A stretch of 64,000 bases of DNA from Sphingobacterium pedocola (GTDB taxonomy: Bacteria; Bacteroidota; Bacteroidia; Sphingobacteriales; Sphingobacteriaceae), in assembly GCF_015209965.1 (NCBI RefSeq), contig NZ_MU158691.1, positions 132,041-196,040 of the forward strand, written 5' to 3'. The translations under genes were made by a program, and so were the position numbers. Of the stretch, positions 41,671 through 49,515 are shown piece after piece (positions within the stretch are counted from its first letter, which is position 1; each line of letters opens with the position of its first letter). The notes under the pieces are model-generated. The model saw only the letters and a program-made list of their open reading frames with translations. It was not told the origin of the DNA and ran no database searches.

Positions 41671-41883
41671 TTTCGAATTTCCTGTTTTAGCTCCGAAATA
41701 AAGAAAAAAATATGGATTCGACGCAAATTGTGAGTAAAATTTCTTTTGTGGATTAATAATGCTACGATTTGAGTTCTTAGCTAAAGATCTCTTATATATA
41801 CTACGTAAAACGTAAAAAGTGTATTTTATGTAGTATTCAAACTACAAATTTTTAATTTTAACGATCAAAGTGGCGGTGAAAGG

Positions 41884-41913
41884 TTGCAAATAAAGAAAGG
41901 TTGCGTACTTTTG
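41884..41913 (+). promoter_or_regulatory. Promoter of the candidate small RNA upstream of ubiX
   Basis: TTG at 41884-41886, a 19-base spacer and TACTTTTG at 41906-41913 fit the Bacteroidota consensus. The expected start is about 41917-41920. Confidence 0.6.
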
Positions 41914-41917
41914 TAGA

Positions 41918-41985
41918 GCCCTCCCCAAGGGCATGTTTTTCATAGGTAGATGTAGGGTCGAATTTTTCTTATTCGACCCTTATTT
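41918..41985 (+). ncRNA. Candidate small RNA or leader with two hairpins
   Basis: Directly after a consensus promoter comes hairpin GCCCT-CCCCA-AGGGC (41918-41932) and, after 21 bases, a 10-bp perfect stem AGGGTCGAAT with ATTCGACCCT (41954-41980) followed by TATTTTAT. No ORF spans it. A second promoter element for ubiX follows, so the unit could be a free RNA of about 65-70 bases. It may instead be an attenuating leader of ubiX. It matches no RNA family I recognise. Confidence 0.4.
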
Positions 41986-41987
41986 TA

Positions 41988-41995
41988 TAGCTTTG
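41988..41995 (+). promoter_or_regulatory. -7 promoter element abutting ubiX
   Basis: TAGCTTTG is an exact TAnnTTTG match ending four bases before the ubiX ATG at 42000, compatible with a leaderless mRNA. Confidence 0.45.
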
Positions 41996-41999
41996 TTCC

Positions 42000-42575
42000 A
42001 TGAAACGAAAAATCATAGTTGCGATCACAGGAGCATCGGGGTCAATTTATGCAAAACTGTTGTTGGATAAACTGAGTCTGCTGACGGATCAGGTAGAAGA
42101 GATAGGTGTTGTTATGTCGGATAATGCGAAGGATGTCTGGAAATTTGAATTGCAGAATGAAGCGTTTAACACATATCCCCTCGTTTTTTATTCAAAAAAT
42201 GATTTTATGGCTCCTTTTGCTTCGGGATCTGCGAACTTTGATACGATGATTGTTTGTCCTTGTTCGATGGGGACTTTAGCGCGAATAGCAAACGGTATCT
42301 CTTCGGATTTAACTACTCGCGCCGCAGATGTTATTCTGAAAGAAAGAAGAAAATTAATTCTTGTCGCGAGAGAAACCCCCTTAAATGTAATACACTTACA
42401 AAACATGCTAGCAGTAACCCAAGCAGGCGGAATTATTTGTCCGGCTAGTCCGTCATTTTACAGCCAACCGAAAGGCATGGAAGATCTGGCTTCGACAGTA
42501 GTGGACAGGGTTATCTCTTTGGCTGGTCTTAAGATCGATAGTTACGAATGGGGGCAGGACAGGAATAAACTATAA
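42000..42575 (+). CDS. ubiX: Flavin prenyltransferase
   Basis: UbiX attaches a dimethylallyl group to FMN to make the prenylated flavin used by UbiD-type decarboxylases. The 191 residues have the family N-terminus KIIVAITGASGSIYAKLLLD, the FMN-binding CPCSMGTLARIANGISSDLT and the RRKLILVARETPLN loop. In Bacteroidota it serves menaquinone or other decarboxylation pathways. No ubiD partner is adjacent. Confidence 0.94.
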   Translation: MKRKIIVAITGASGSIYAKLLLDKLSLLTDQVEEIGVVMSDNAKDVWKFELQNEAFNTYPLVFYSKNDFMAPFASGSANFDTMIVCPCSMGTLARIANGISSDLTTRAADVILKERRKLILVARETPLNVIHLQNMLAVTQAGGIICPASPSFYSQPKGMEDLASTVVDRVISLAGLKIDSYEWGQDRNKL

Positions 42576-42603
42576 TAAATACACTTAAAATTAAAGTATT
42601 TTG

Positions 42604-42611
42604 TACATTTG
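42604..42611 (+). promoter_or_regulatory. -7 promoter element upstream of the short ORF and pyrC-like gene
   Basis: TACATTTG is an exact TAnnTTTG match 7 bases before the ATG at 42619 and about 230 bases before the dihydroorotase-like gene. Confidence 0.4.
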
Positions 42612-42618
42612 TTTTTTA

Positions 42619-42825
42619 ATGGAGCAATTTGATTTTTCGACGTTTTCGGAAAGAAATCTTTTATTAGCGCAATACGCTAAACCACTTTTTTTTTCTGAAA
42701 GTGTTTGCCTTCAATGGCCATCAAGAACCTTCCCGAAACTTTCATGGATGTGGGTACGACTGCGAGCCGTGAAAGTTTTTTTACGAAATGGCTTCAGTTT
42801 CTTTGTATTAACTAGCAAAACTTAA
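42619..42825 (+). CDS. Doubtful 68-residue ORF upstream of the dihydroorotase-like gene
   Basis: An ATG-started frame of 68 codons (MEQFDFSTFSERNLLLAQYA at the start) follows a promoter element almost directly, but its second half is rich in Phe, Trp and Arg and runs through a terminator-like hairpin at 42736-42783. I do not recognise any family. It could be a genuine small protein, or the stretch could be an untranslated leader or small RNA whose frame is open by chance. Confidence 0.25.
   Translation: MEQFDFSTFSERNLLLAQYAKPLFFSESVCLQWPSRTFPKLSWMWVRLRAVKVFLRNGFSFFVLTSKT
42736..42782 (+). terminator. Terminator-like hairpin before the pyrC-like gene
   Basis: AAACTTTCATGG pairs with CCGTGAAAGTTT (12 bp with one G-T pair) around a 19-base loop, and a T run follows to 42782. 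It lies between a promoter element and the dihydroorotase-like gene, so it may act as an attenuator. Confidence 0.5.
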
Positions 42826-42844
42826 TTTCTAGCATATTATATCC

Positions 42845-44113
42845 ATGAATACGATCTTAATTACTTCTGCAAAATTAATTTTACCAGGGCATAGGTTTCA
42901 TCAACAAGAAGTTGATGTGCTGATAAATAAAGGTAAAATTGCGGATATAAATAAGAAAATTAAACAACCTGATGAGAAAATTCAGGTTATTGCAGGCAAA
43001 GGAGCAGTATTAGCACCTGGTTTTTTTGACTTGAATGTAAATATCGGTGAACCGGGGTGCGAGACAAAAGAAGATTTGCAGACGGGTACTGCCGCTGCTG
43101 CGGCAGGAGGGTTTACAGGTATTGCTGTTCATCCGAATACTAATCCTGCTATTCAAAGCCGATCGGAAGTTTCGCTAATTGTGAATCTGGCTAAAGGTAA
43201 TCTTGTAGATGTATATCCAGTTGGCGCTGTAAGCAAAAAGCGAGAAGGCAAGGAGATGGCAGAGCTTTATGATATGAAGCTAAATGGCGCGATAGCTTTT
43301 TCAGACGGTAATCACAGTATTCAGCAAGCGGGATTAATGGGACGGGCATTATTGTATGCTCGTGGATTTAATGGGTTAGTAATATCTTTTGCACAAGACG
43401 AATCTATCGCCGGAGGTAATCAAATGAATGAAGGTGTGATGAGTACATTCTTAGGTATGAAGGGTGTCCCGAATTTGGCAGAGGCGTTGATGGTTTCGCG
43501 TGATTTGTATCTGGCTGAGTATAATGAAGCACCTATTCATTTTACAACTATTTCCACAGCGGAATCAGTCGATTTGATAAAAAAGGCGAAGGCCAAGGGC
43601 TTGGCAGTCACCTGTGATGTAGCAGCTCATAATTTGGTGTTTACAGATGACAATGTAGAGGGGTTTGATAGTAATTATAAAGTGAATCCTCCTTTACGTA
43701 CGCATAAGGATGTAAAAGCATTGATAAATGGTCTTAAAGATGGTGTGATAGATACCATAGTTTCTCAACATACCCCGCAAGAAATTGAGTTTAAAGCTGT
43801 TGAATTTCAGATTGCAAAAAATGGCATTACTGGTTTACAAACGGTGTTGCCGATGTTGCTTGAAGCCGGGCTGAATGAAGATCAGATTGTTGAAAAATTA
43901 GCGATAAACTCACGTAAAATAGTGGGCTTAAAAATACCTAACTTAGCAATAGGTGAGGAGGCTAATGTAGTTTTATTTAGTTTAGAGGATACCTGGGAGT
44001 TTAACGATAGAACAAATAAATCGAAGAGTCGGAATAATCCGTTTTTCGGCCAGACTTTAAAAGGAAAAGTATTAGCAGTAATAAATAATAATCAAGTGGT
44101 TATTAATAATTAG
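42845..44113 (+). CDS. Dihydroorotase-like amidohydrolase lacking key active-site residues
   Basis: The 422 residues have the dihydroorotase/amidohydrolase fold: a start of the TILITSAKLILPGH kind, GKGAVLAPGFFDLNVNIGEP, AAAAGGFTGIAVHPNTNPAI and KVNPPLRTHKDVKALINGL. In active enzymes the first motif is DxHxH; here it reads D62-L-N64-V-N66, so both metal histidines are gone. The usual TDHAPH is SQHTPQ, with the catalytic Asp replaced by Gln308. It is therefore probably not an active dihydroorotase, and may act like the inactive PyrC' partner of some aspartate transcarbamoylases. It heads a run of five same-strand genes. Confidence 0.85.
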   Translation: MNTILITSAKLILPGHRFHQQEVDVLINKGKIADINKKIKQPDEKIQVIAGKGAVLAPGFFDLNVNIGEPGCETKEDLQTGTAAAAAGGFTGIAVHPNTNPAIQSRSEVSLIVNLAKGNLVDVYPVGAVSKKREGKEMAELYDMKLNGAIAFSDGNHSIQQAGLMGRALLYARGFNGLVISFAQDESIAGGNQMNEGVMSTFLGMKGVPNLAEALMVSRDLYLAEYNEAPIHFTTISTAESVDLIKKAKAKGLAVTCDVAAHNLVFTDDNVEGFDSNYKVNPPLRTHKDVKALINGLKDGVIDTIVSQHTPQEIEFKAVEFQIAKNGITGLQTVLPMLLEAGLNEDQIVEKLAINSRKIVGLKIPNLAIGEEANVVLFSLEDTWEFNDRTNKSKSRNNPFFGQTLKGKVLAVINNNQVVINN

Positions 44114-44117
44114 TATT

Positions 44118-44789
44118 ATGGATATTAAAGTAAAAAAAGCAGCAGAGGCAGGGATTAATTCCTACGCTGCCCTTGAAAAAATAGATGCAACAGCGTTTCA
44201 AAAAGCGCTCGAAGTTGCGTTCGATTCGGAAGCTAAATTCATGGATAAGGTTGAACAGGTAGATGCTGTGTTTGACGACTATCAATCTTTTGAAGAACTT
44301 CGGGAAGTGTTTTTCGATTTGTTAATGATCAATTTTTTTGCAGAGGACGTGCAAAAACTGGAAGAGGATTACCTTGACTCTGAAGAGTGGGAGGCCATAG
44401 AAGAAGATACGTTAGATAGGGGTACAGAATTGTTAAATGTATTTTTATACCTCAAAGAATGTGCGGACGATAAGATTGCTCCAGAATTAGAAGACTATTT
44501 GAAAGAATTCTTGTTGGTGGAAGAGGATGAATTTCAGGATGAGTATCGAATCTATGAAAAAGTAATCGCAAATCAAATCCTTGTTGAAAGTGATTATTCT
44601 GAAATTGCAAAAGTATCTACTACCGTACATGATGAAGATGAATTATATGAGCTTTTTAATCCTATAGTTAGTTTCTTCTACGAACCAAACCCTTCGTCTG
44701 ATCAACTTGCTGAGTTTACTAGCCACGCTTCAAATAAATCACTCGAGACGGCATTATATCAAATCATTAGCCGTTTTAATCAACAGTAG
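44118..44789 (+). CDS. Uncharacterised acidic protein
   Basis: The 223-residue protein is strongly acidic (many Asp/Glu, for example EEDYLDSEEWEAIEEDTLDR) and mostly helical, with no signal peptide or membrane segment. I recognise no domain. It starts 4 bases after the dihydroorotase-like gene and ends 3 bases before the DUF4199 gene, so it is almost certainly co-expressed with them. A protein-binding or chaperone-like role is conceivable but not shown by the sequence. Confidence 0.75.
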   Translation: MDIKVKKAAEAGINSYAALEKIDATAFQKALEVAFDSEAKFMDKVEQVDAVFDDYQSFEELREVFFDLLMINFFAEDVQKLEEDYLDSEEWEAIEEDTLDRGTELLNVFLYLKECADDKIAPELEDYLKEFLLVEEDEFQDEYRIYEKVIANQILVESDYSEIAKVSTTVHDEDELYELFNPIVSFFYEPNPSSDQLAEFTSHASNKSLETALYQIISRFNQQ

Positions 44790-44792
44790 TTT

Positions 44793-45359
44793 ATGAATGA
44801 TTTAAGTACGACGGAAAAAAAAAACGGATTGATATATGGGGCAGTCGTAGGAGTTATATCTATAATCCTTTCCATTCTGAGTATTTATTATACTCGAAAT
44901 GCGGAAACTTATTCTAACTTATATGTTGTCAGTACAATATTGAAGATAGTTGGATCTATAGCTATACCTGTTTTTTTTGTATACCTACTTAGGCGCAGTA
45001 GTGGCGGAGATTGGGTGTTTAGCAAAGCACTTAAAAGTATCTATATCCTTTTGGCCGCTAGTATAGTAGTTAGTTCACTCGGCCTTACCATTTATCAGAA
45101 GACCATGGATAAAGTCTTGTTGGAAGAAAGTTACCAAAATTTGATGAACTTGAAAATAGTAGAGATGGAAGAACAAGGAGCTACTAATGAAGAGATAGAT
45201 CAACAAATGGAGGTTATCGAACAGGATCGCGAATTTGCGTTTAGTTCGATGACTTTTAGAAATACCATTCCCCCAATTTTTATCAGTTTATTGTTGAACT
45301 TTATTTTTGCTTTGATTTTAGCTTTATTGTTTAAAAATAATACACAAAAAATTAACTAA
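44793..45359 (+). CDS. DUF4199 domain membrane protein
   Basis: The 188-residue inner-membrane protein has four hydrophobic segments (about residues 13-32, 47-68, 83-103 and 159-180) with a charged helical stretch between the third and fourth (MEEQGATNEEIDQQMEVIEQ). This layout and the NGLIYGAVVGVISIIL start match DUF4199, a Bacteroidota family of unknown function often encoded beside a family-2 glycosyltransferase, as here. Confidence 0.82.
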   Translation: MNDLSTTEKKNGLIYGAVVGVISIILSILSIYYTRNAETYSNLYVVSTILKIVGSIAIPVFFVYLLRRSSGGDWVFSKALKSIYILLAASIVVSSLGLTIYQKTMDKVLLEESYQNLMNLKIVEMEEQGATNEEIDQQMEVIEQDREFAFSSMTFRNTIPPIFISLLLNFIFALILALLFKNNTQKIN

Positions 45360-45380
45360 GCGATTAATTATAGATCTTTT

Positions 45381-46331
45381 ATGGATATTTCGGTAGTTAT
45401 ACCTTTATATAATGAAGCGGAGTCATTGCCCGAATTGACGGCATGGATCCAACGGGTGATGGAGCAACATAGTTTTTCATACGAGATTATTCTTGTAGAT
45501 GATGGAAGTAAAGATACTTCGTGGCAAGTAATAATGGATTTGAAAAAGAAAAATGAACAGATCTCTGGTGTTAAGTTTCGGAGGAATTATGGGAAGTCGG
45601 CTGCACTCAATGTGGGCTTCGTTGCAGCTCAGGGAGACGTGGTTATAACAATGGATGCAGATTTGCAGGATAGTCCTGATGAAATTCCGGCGCTTTATGA
45701 TCGAGTGAAAAACCAGGGTGCGGACTTGGTGTCGGGGTGGAAGCAAAAACGATATGATCCTCCAACAAAGACGATACCTACTAAATTATTTAACTCGGTA
45801 ACGCGCAGCATGTCCGGGATCCACAATCTCCATGATTTCAATTGTGGATTGAAAGCCTATCATAAAGATGTCATTAAAAGCATTGAAGTCTATGGTGAAA
45901 TGCATCGATATATTCCAGTATTGGCCAAATGGGCAGGATTTACGAATATTCAAGAGCAGATAGTACAGCATTATCCTCGGAAATATGGAACGACTAAATT
46001 CGGTGCAGGAAGATTTTTAAAAGGATTTTTAGATCTACTATCTATATTTTTTGTTGGCAAGTTTAGTAAACGTCCAATGCACTTTTTCGGTCCTATTGGA
46101 GTAATTAGCTTTTTGATCGGATTTTTCATTACATTTTATTTGATCTGTGAGAAGTTAATGAGTATAGCGCAAGGAACACCCTACAGAAATGTAACAGATC
46201 AACCCTTATTCTTCTTGTCTTTGTTGACCATTGTGATAGGTACGCAATTGTTTTTGACTGGATTTATCGCGGAACTAATAGCTAGAAATAGTTCGGAACG
46301 AAATAAATATCAGATCGAACGCGTAATATAA
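45381..46331 (+). CDS. Family 2 glycosyltransferase, polyprenyl-phosphate type
   Basis: The 316 residues carry a GT-A domain beginning ISVVIPLYNEAESLPEL with the nucleotide-binding VDDGSKDTSW and the DxD-like MDADLQDSP. Two C-terminal membrane segments follow (about 233-256 and 273-300). This is the DPM1/ArnC/GtrB architecture, in which a sugar is moved from a nucleotide to a polyprenyl phosphate at the inner leaflet. It follows the DUF4199 gene by 21 bases and precedes another glycosyltransferase gene by 5. The sugar is unknown. Confidence 0.9.
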   Translation: MDISVVIPLYNEAESLPELTAWIQRVMEQHSFSYEIILVDDGSKDTSWQVIMDLKKKNEQISGVKFRRNYGKSAALNVGFVAAQGDVVITMDADLQDSPDEIPALYDRVKNQGADLVSGWKQKRYDPPTKTIPTKLFNSVTRSMSGIHNLHDFNCGLKAYHKDVIKSIEVYGEMHRYIPVLAKWAGFTNIQEQIVQHYPRKYGTTKFGAGRFLKGFLDLLSIFFVGKFSKRPMHFFGPIGVISFLIGFFITFYLICEKLMSIAQGTPYRNVTDQPLFFLSLLTIVIGTQLFLTGFIAELIARNSSERNKYQIERVI

Positions 46332-46336
46332 TCAGT

Positions 46337-47344
46337 ATGTTTTTTTCCATTGTTATTCCTCTTTACAACAGGCCTCAAGAAATTAAGGAACTTTTAAAAT
46401 CTTTAGTTTCTCAGACTTATGGTAATTTTGAAGTGATCGTCGTGGAAGATGGATCGATGGATTCGGCGAAAGAGATCGTGGAATCATTCTCTACCGATCT
46501 CCAAATTAATTACGTTTTCAAGGAGAATGAAGGTCAAGGATTTGCACGTAATTACGGATTTGAAAAGGCAAAGGGTGATTATTTTATTGTCTTCGATTCC
46601 GATATTATTGTTCCTGCTGAATATCTTTCTATAGTCTTGTCTAGTATTCAAAAAAATAACTGGGATGCATTTGGAGGTCCGGACGCTACCCATTATTCTT
46701 TTACTCCTATTCAGAAGGCTATCAGCTATTCGATGACAAGTCCTTTTACGACAGGTGGAATACGAGGAAATAAAAGGCATGTAGGGCAATTTCATCCACG
46801 CAGCTTTAATATGGGGATATCCCGCGAGGTATGGCAAAATACAGGAGGGTTTAAACTGTCTAGGCGTTCGGAAGATATTGAATTTAGTATTCGAATGATC
46901 GGTAACGGATATAAAGTTGGTCTAATTCCGGAAGCATTCGTGTACCATAAACGGAGAGCGAATTTTACACAGTTTTATCGACAAACATATTCATTTGGTA
47001 AAGGAAGAATAGATATTGCGCAATTATATCCCGACGAATTGAAACTTATTCACGCACTTCCTTCTTGTTTTACTGTCGGCGTTATCGGATTACTGATTTT
47101 AAATTTTGTTAACATCCTTACGTTCGATGAAATCGACCTATTACATTATTTAGCATTGATTGGAAATACATTAGTCTTGTTTTTTTGTGGAATTTTATTC
47201 GTACATAGTCTCTGGGTGACTAAAAGTATTCGTGTGGCGATATTGTCGGTTTTAGCATCTTTTATACAATTGATAGCATATGGGAGCGGATTTGTTCAAC
47301 ATTATATCGATCGTGTTGGGTTGAAAAAAAATACAGTACGGTAA
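46337..47344 (+). CDS. Family 2 glycosyltransferase
   Basis: The 335 residues begin MFFSIVIPLYNRPQEIKELL with VVEDGSMDSAKEIV and the DxD motif FDSDIIVP of GT-A enzymes. The acceptor region has SRRSEDIEFSIRMIGNGYKV. Two or three hydrophobic segments at the C-terminus (about 245-320) anchor it in the membrane. It starts 5 bases after the previous glycosyltransferase gene, so the two probably work on the same envelope glycan. Confidence 0.9.
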   Translation: MFFSIVIPLYNRPQEIKELLKSLVSQTYGNFEVIVVEDGSMDSAKEIVESFSTDLQINYVFKENEGQGFARNYGFEKAKGDYFIVFDSDIIVPAEYLSIVLSSIQKNNWDAFGGPDATHYSFTPIQKAISYSMTSPFTTGGIRGNKRHVGQFHPRSFNMGISREVWQNTGGFKLSRRSEDIEFSIRMIGNGYKVGLIPEAFVYHKRRANFTQFYRQTYSFGKGRIDIAQLYPDELKLIHALPSCFTVGVIGLLILNFVNILTFDEIDLLHYLALIGNTLVLFFCGILFVHSLWVTKSIRVAILSVLASFIQLIAYGSGFVQHYIDRVGLKKNTVR

Positions 47345-47385
47345 ACTTTTGTTTAAAAAAATAGGATTAGTATATTTAATATAAT

Positions 47386-47655
47386 ATGGTGATATCGTTT
47401 ACGCAATATAATTTAGACAAAATAGAAAACCTCCTTAACGAGTTGGGATACAAAGTCCGTTATGAGAAAGGAAATTTTAAAACGGGTGCATGCGTGATCC
47501 AGAATTCTAAAGTTATTGTGGTCAATAGATTTTCTAATCTAGAAATTAAGATTTTGTCCTTGATTCAACTTTTGAAAGATTTCGATTTAGAGAAGGAACA
47601 ATTAGATGAAAAACAGCATACATTTTTTAAATCTTTAATTAAAACAACTGCATAA
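47386..47655 (+). CDS. Small conserved-looking hypothetical protein
   Basis: The 89-residue protein (MVISFTQYNLDKIENLLNEL at the start) is mixed alpha/beta with a basic N-terminal half and an acidic helical end (LKDFDLEKEQLDEKQ). It has no signal peptide, and I recognise no family. It follows the glycosyltransferase gene by 41 bases, and a 12-bp inverted repeat lies just after it (47669-47697). Codon use looks like that of its neighbours, which supports a real gene. Confidence 0.65.
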   Translation: MVISFTQYNLDKIENLLNELGYKVRYEKGNFKTGACVIQNSKVIVVNRFSNLEIKILSLIQLLKDFDLEKEQLDEKQHTFFKSLIKTTA

Positions 47656-47668
47656 ATTTTGAAACCGA

Positions 47669-47697
47669 GAAGTAAATAATATTGGATTATTTACTTC
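47669..47697. repeat. 12-bp perfect inverted repeat
   Basis: GAAGTAAATAAT and ATTATTTACTTC pair perfectly around ATTGG. It falls 13 bases after the small ORF's stop. There is no T run, so it is a weak terminator at best, or an mRNA-stabilising hairpin. Confidence 0.5.
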
Positions 47698-47732
47698 GAG
47701 CTCTCATCAGCAATTGATAAAAAAAAGAATAG

Positions 47733-48500
47733 ATGAAAATTCAATTTCTAGGAACCGGAACCTCACAGGGTGTACCTGTTATCGCCTGTCAATGTAAAGT
47801 GTGTCAATCAGCAGATACGCGAGATAAGCGATTAAGGTCTTCTGTTCTCATCGAGTTGGATAAATATAATATCGTTATTGATACAGGGCCAGACTTTCGG
47901 TGTCAGATGTTGAGAGCGCATGTGACACACTTAGACGCGGTATTAATGACACATTCCCATAAAGATCATATAGCGGGGTTAGACGACGTACGTGCATTTA
48001 ACTACATACAGCAAGCATCTGTTCCTATATATGCCACTGCTTCAACGCATGAAGCACTGAAACGGGAATTTTACTATGCATTCAGTAATGCCAAATACCC
48101 GGGCGCTCCGCTTTTAGAATTGAAAAAAATTGAACCGGGAATACCTTTTGATCTATTTGGTAGCGAGATTATGCCTATTGAGGTGATGCATTACAAAATG
48201 TCGGTAATGGGTTTTCGTATAGGCGATTTTGCATATATTACGGATGCGAAAACTGTTTCTCCTGAATCTAGGAGACTCCTAGATGGTGTAAAGGTTATGG
48301 TTGTAAATGCCCTTCAAATGATCCCACATATATCCCACTTTACGTTGGAAGAGGCGCTTGCATTTATTGACGATATCAATCCCCGTGAAGCTTACCTTAC
48401 CCATATTAGTCATCGTTTCGGTACGCATGAAGACATTCAATCCCTACTACCTAATAATGTATTTGTGTCTTTTGACCAATTGAGCATTGAAATAGGATAG
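47733..48500 (+). CDS. PhnP-like metallo-beta-lactamase-fold phosphodiesterase
   Basis: The 255 residues show the family start MKIQFLGTGTSQGVPVIACQ with the extra zinc cysteines Cys19, Cys21 and Cys24, and the metal motif THSHKDH (His74, His76, Asp78, His79). Further on are YITDAKTVSPES and the late His of AYLTHISHRFG. PhnP-type enzymes hydrolyse cyclic phosphates such as phosphoribosyl 1,2-cyclic phosphate. No other phosphonate gene is nearby, so the substrate here may differ. Confidence 0.88.
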   Translation: MKIQFLGTGTSQGVPVIACQCKVCQSADTRDKRLRSSVLIELDKYNIVIDTGPDFRCQMLRAHVTHLDAVLMTHSHKDHIAGLDDVRAFNYIQQASVPIYATASTHEALKREFYYAFSNAKYPGAPLLELKKIEPGIPFDLFGSEIMPIEVMHYKMSVMGFRIGDFAYITDAKTVSPESRRLLDGVKVMVVNALQMIPHISHFTLEEALAFIDDINPREAYLTHISHRFGTHEDIQSLLPNNVFVSFDQLSIEIG

Positions 48501-48603
48501 AAAAATCGGCTCTTGCAAAACTTTCCATAGCCCAGTTTGTTATTTTATTATAACGCTATAAATAATTAGTTAAAAGGGGTAAAATTTATTAATTATTCAA
48601 ACT

Positions 48604-48756
48604 ATGGGAAATTTACTTTACACGATTGCGGTAATTTTAGTAATTATTTGGGCAATCAGTTTTTTTGGAGGTTATGCCACCGGTGGCATTATACACATTT
48701 TATTGGTAATTGCAATAATTGTTGTGTTATTGCGGGTGATACGCGGCAACGCTTAA
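48604..48756 (+). CDS. Lmo0937-family small membrane protein
   Basis: The 50-residue protein begins MGNLLYTIAVILVIIWAISF and ends in LLRVIRGNA. It has two hydrophobic segments split by a Gly-rich turn (FGGYATGGI). Length and pattern match the lmo0937-type membrane peptides found across Bacillota and Bacteroidota, whose function is unknown and often stress-linked. It is convergent with ispD, with 4 bases between the stops. Confidence 0.85.
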   Translation: MGNLLYTIAVILVIIWAISFFGGYATGGIIHILLVIAIIVVLLRVIRGNA

Positions 48757-48760
48757 TACC

Positions 48761-49447
48761 TTATTTTTTTAAATAGATTTGGGCAATTTCGATGTCTTCT
48801 GGAAACGTAATTTTGATATTTCTGTGATTACTTTCTATAAGATAGATGGGGTTGCCCATTTTTTCTGCCACGGAAGCATCATCTGTGAAGTCAGGCTGTT
48901 CATTCTGTTCATAAGCGTTTATCAGAAGCTGCAATGGGAAAGTTTGTGGTGTTTGTATTATCCATATTTTGTCTCGTTGTATCGCTTTTGAACCGTCTAT
49001 TGTTCCGTGACGTATTGAATTACTACTCGGTACAGCTAAAATATTAGCTTTACCTTGGTGGGCCATTTCGAAGGATTTCTCGATCAATACTTGATCTGTC
49101 AACGGCCTTGCTCCATCATGGACTGCGACAACGGTGTCGAGTAACAACATCTCACTATACGTTTTTTTTAGATAATTTAATCCATTTTTAACACTTTGAA
49201 AGCGAGTGGTACCTCCGAATACGATGTCGTGCGGAATAGTGAATTCGTGACTTCGACAAAGTGCTGTCCAGTATTTTTCCATTTCGGAATGTAATACGAC
49301 AATAATCTGGGTTGCGATAGGAGCGAAGGCTTCAATTGTGTGCATCAAGACCGGTTTACCCTTCAGTAAAAGATATTGCTTTGGAATATCCGATTGCATG
49401 CGGGAACCCCTGCCGCCAGCCACTATGATTACAATATTGTTGACCAT
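48761..49447 (-). CDS. ispD: 2-C-methyl-D-erythritol 4-phosphate cytidylyltransferase
   Basis: IspD makes CDP-methylerythritol in the MEP isoprenoid pathway. The ATG at 49447 gives 228 residues. A TTG-started frame six codons upstream is less likely. Motifs are the nucleotide-binding VAGGRGSRMQSDIPKQYLL, VAVHDGARPL, QTPQTFPLQLL and TDDASVAEKMG. It lies downstream of queA on the same strand, with queA's terminator between them. Confidence 0.94.
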   Translation of the reverse strand: MVNNIVIIVAGGRGSRMQSDIPKQYLLLKGKPVLMHTIEAFAPIATQIIVVLHSEMEKYWTALCRSHEFTIPHDIVFGGTTRFQSVKNGLNYLKKTYSEMLLLDTVVAVHDGARPLTDQVLIEKSFEMAHQGKANILAVPSSNSIRHGTIDGSKAIQRDKIWIIQTPQTFPLQLLINAYEQNEQPDFTDDASVAEKMGNPIYLIESNHRNIKITFPEDIEIAQIYLKK

Positions 49448-49469
49448 GAACTGTGAATTAAACAAAAAA

Positions 49470-49490
49470 GCGTGAATGCACCATTCACGC
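49470..49490 (-). terminator. Terminator of queA
   Basis: On the minus strand GCGTGAAT-GGTGC-ATTCACGC is followed by a T run (the A run at 49464-49469). It separates queA from ispD. Confidence 0.75.
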
Positions 49491-49515
49491 TTAAATTTAT
49501 TGAATATTTTTTAAA

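Larger units (their letters stand above)
41671..41999. other. Intergenic region with inverted repeat and candidate small RNA
   Basis: The 329-base divergent spacer has no ORF of note. It contains a 13-bp inverted repeat (41798-41836), a consensus promoter (41884-41913), two hairpins (41918-41932 and 41954-41980) and a second -7 element (41988-41995) next to the ubiX ATG. The order suggests a short independent transcript. Confidence 0.5.
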
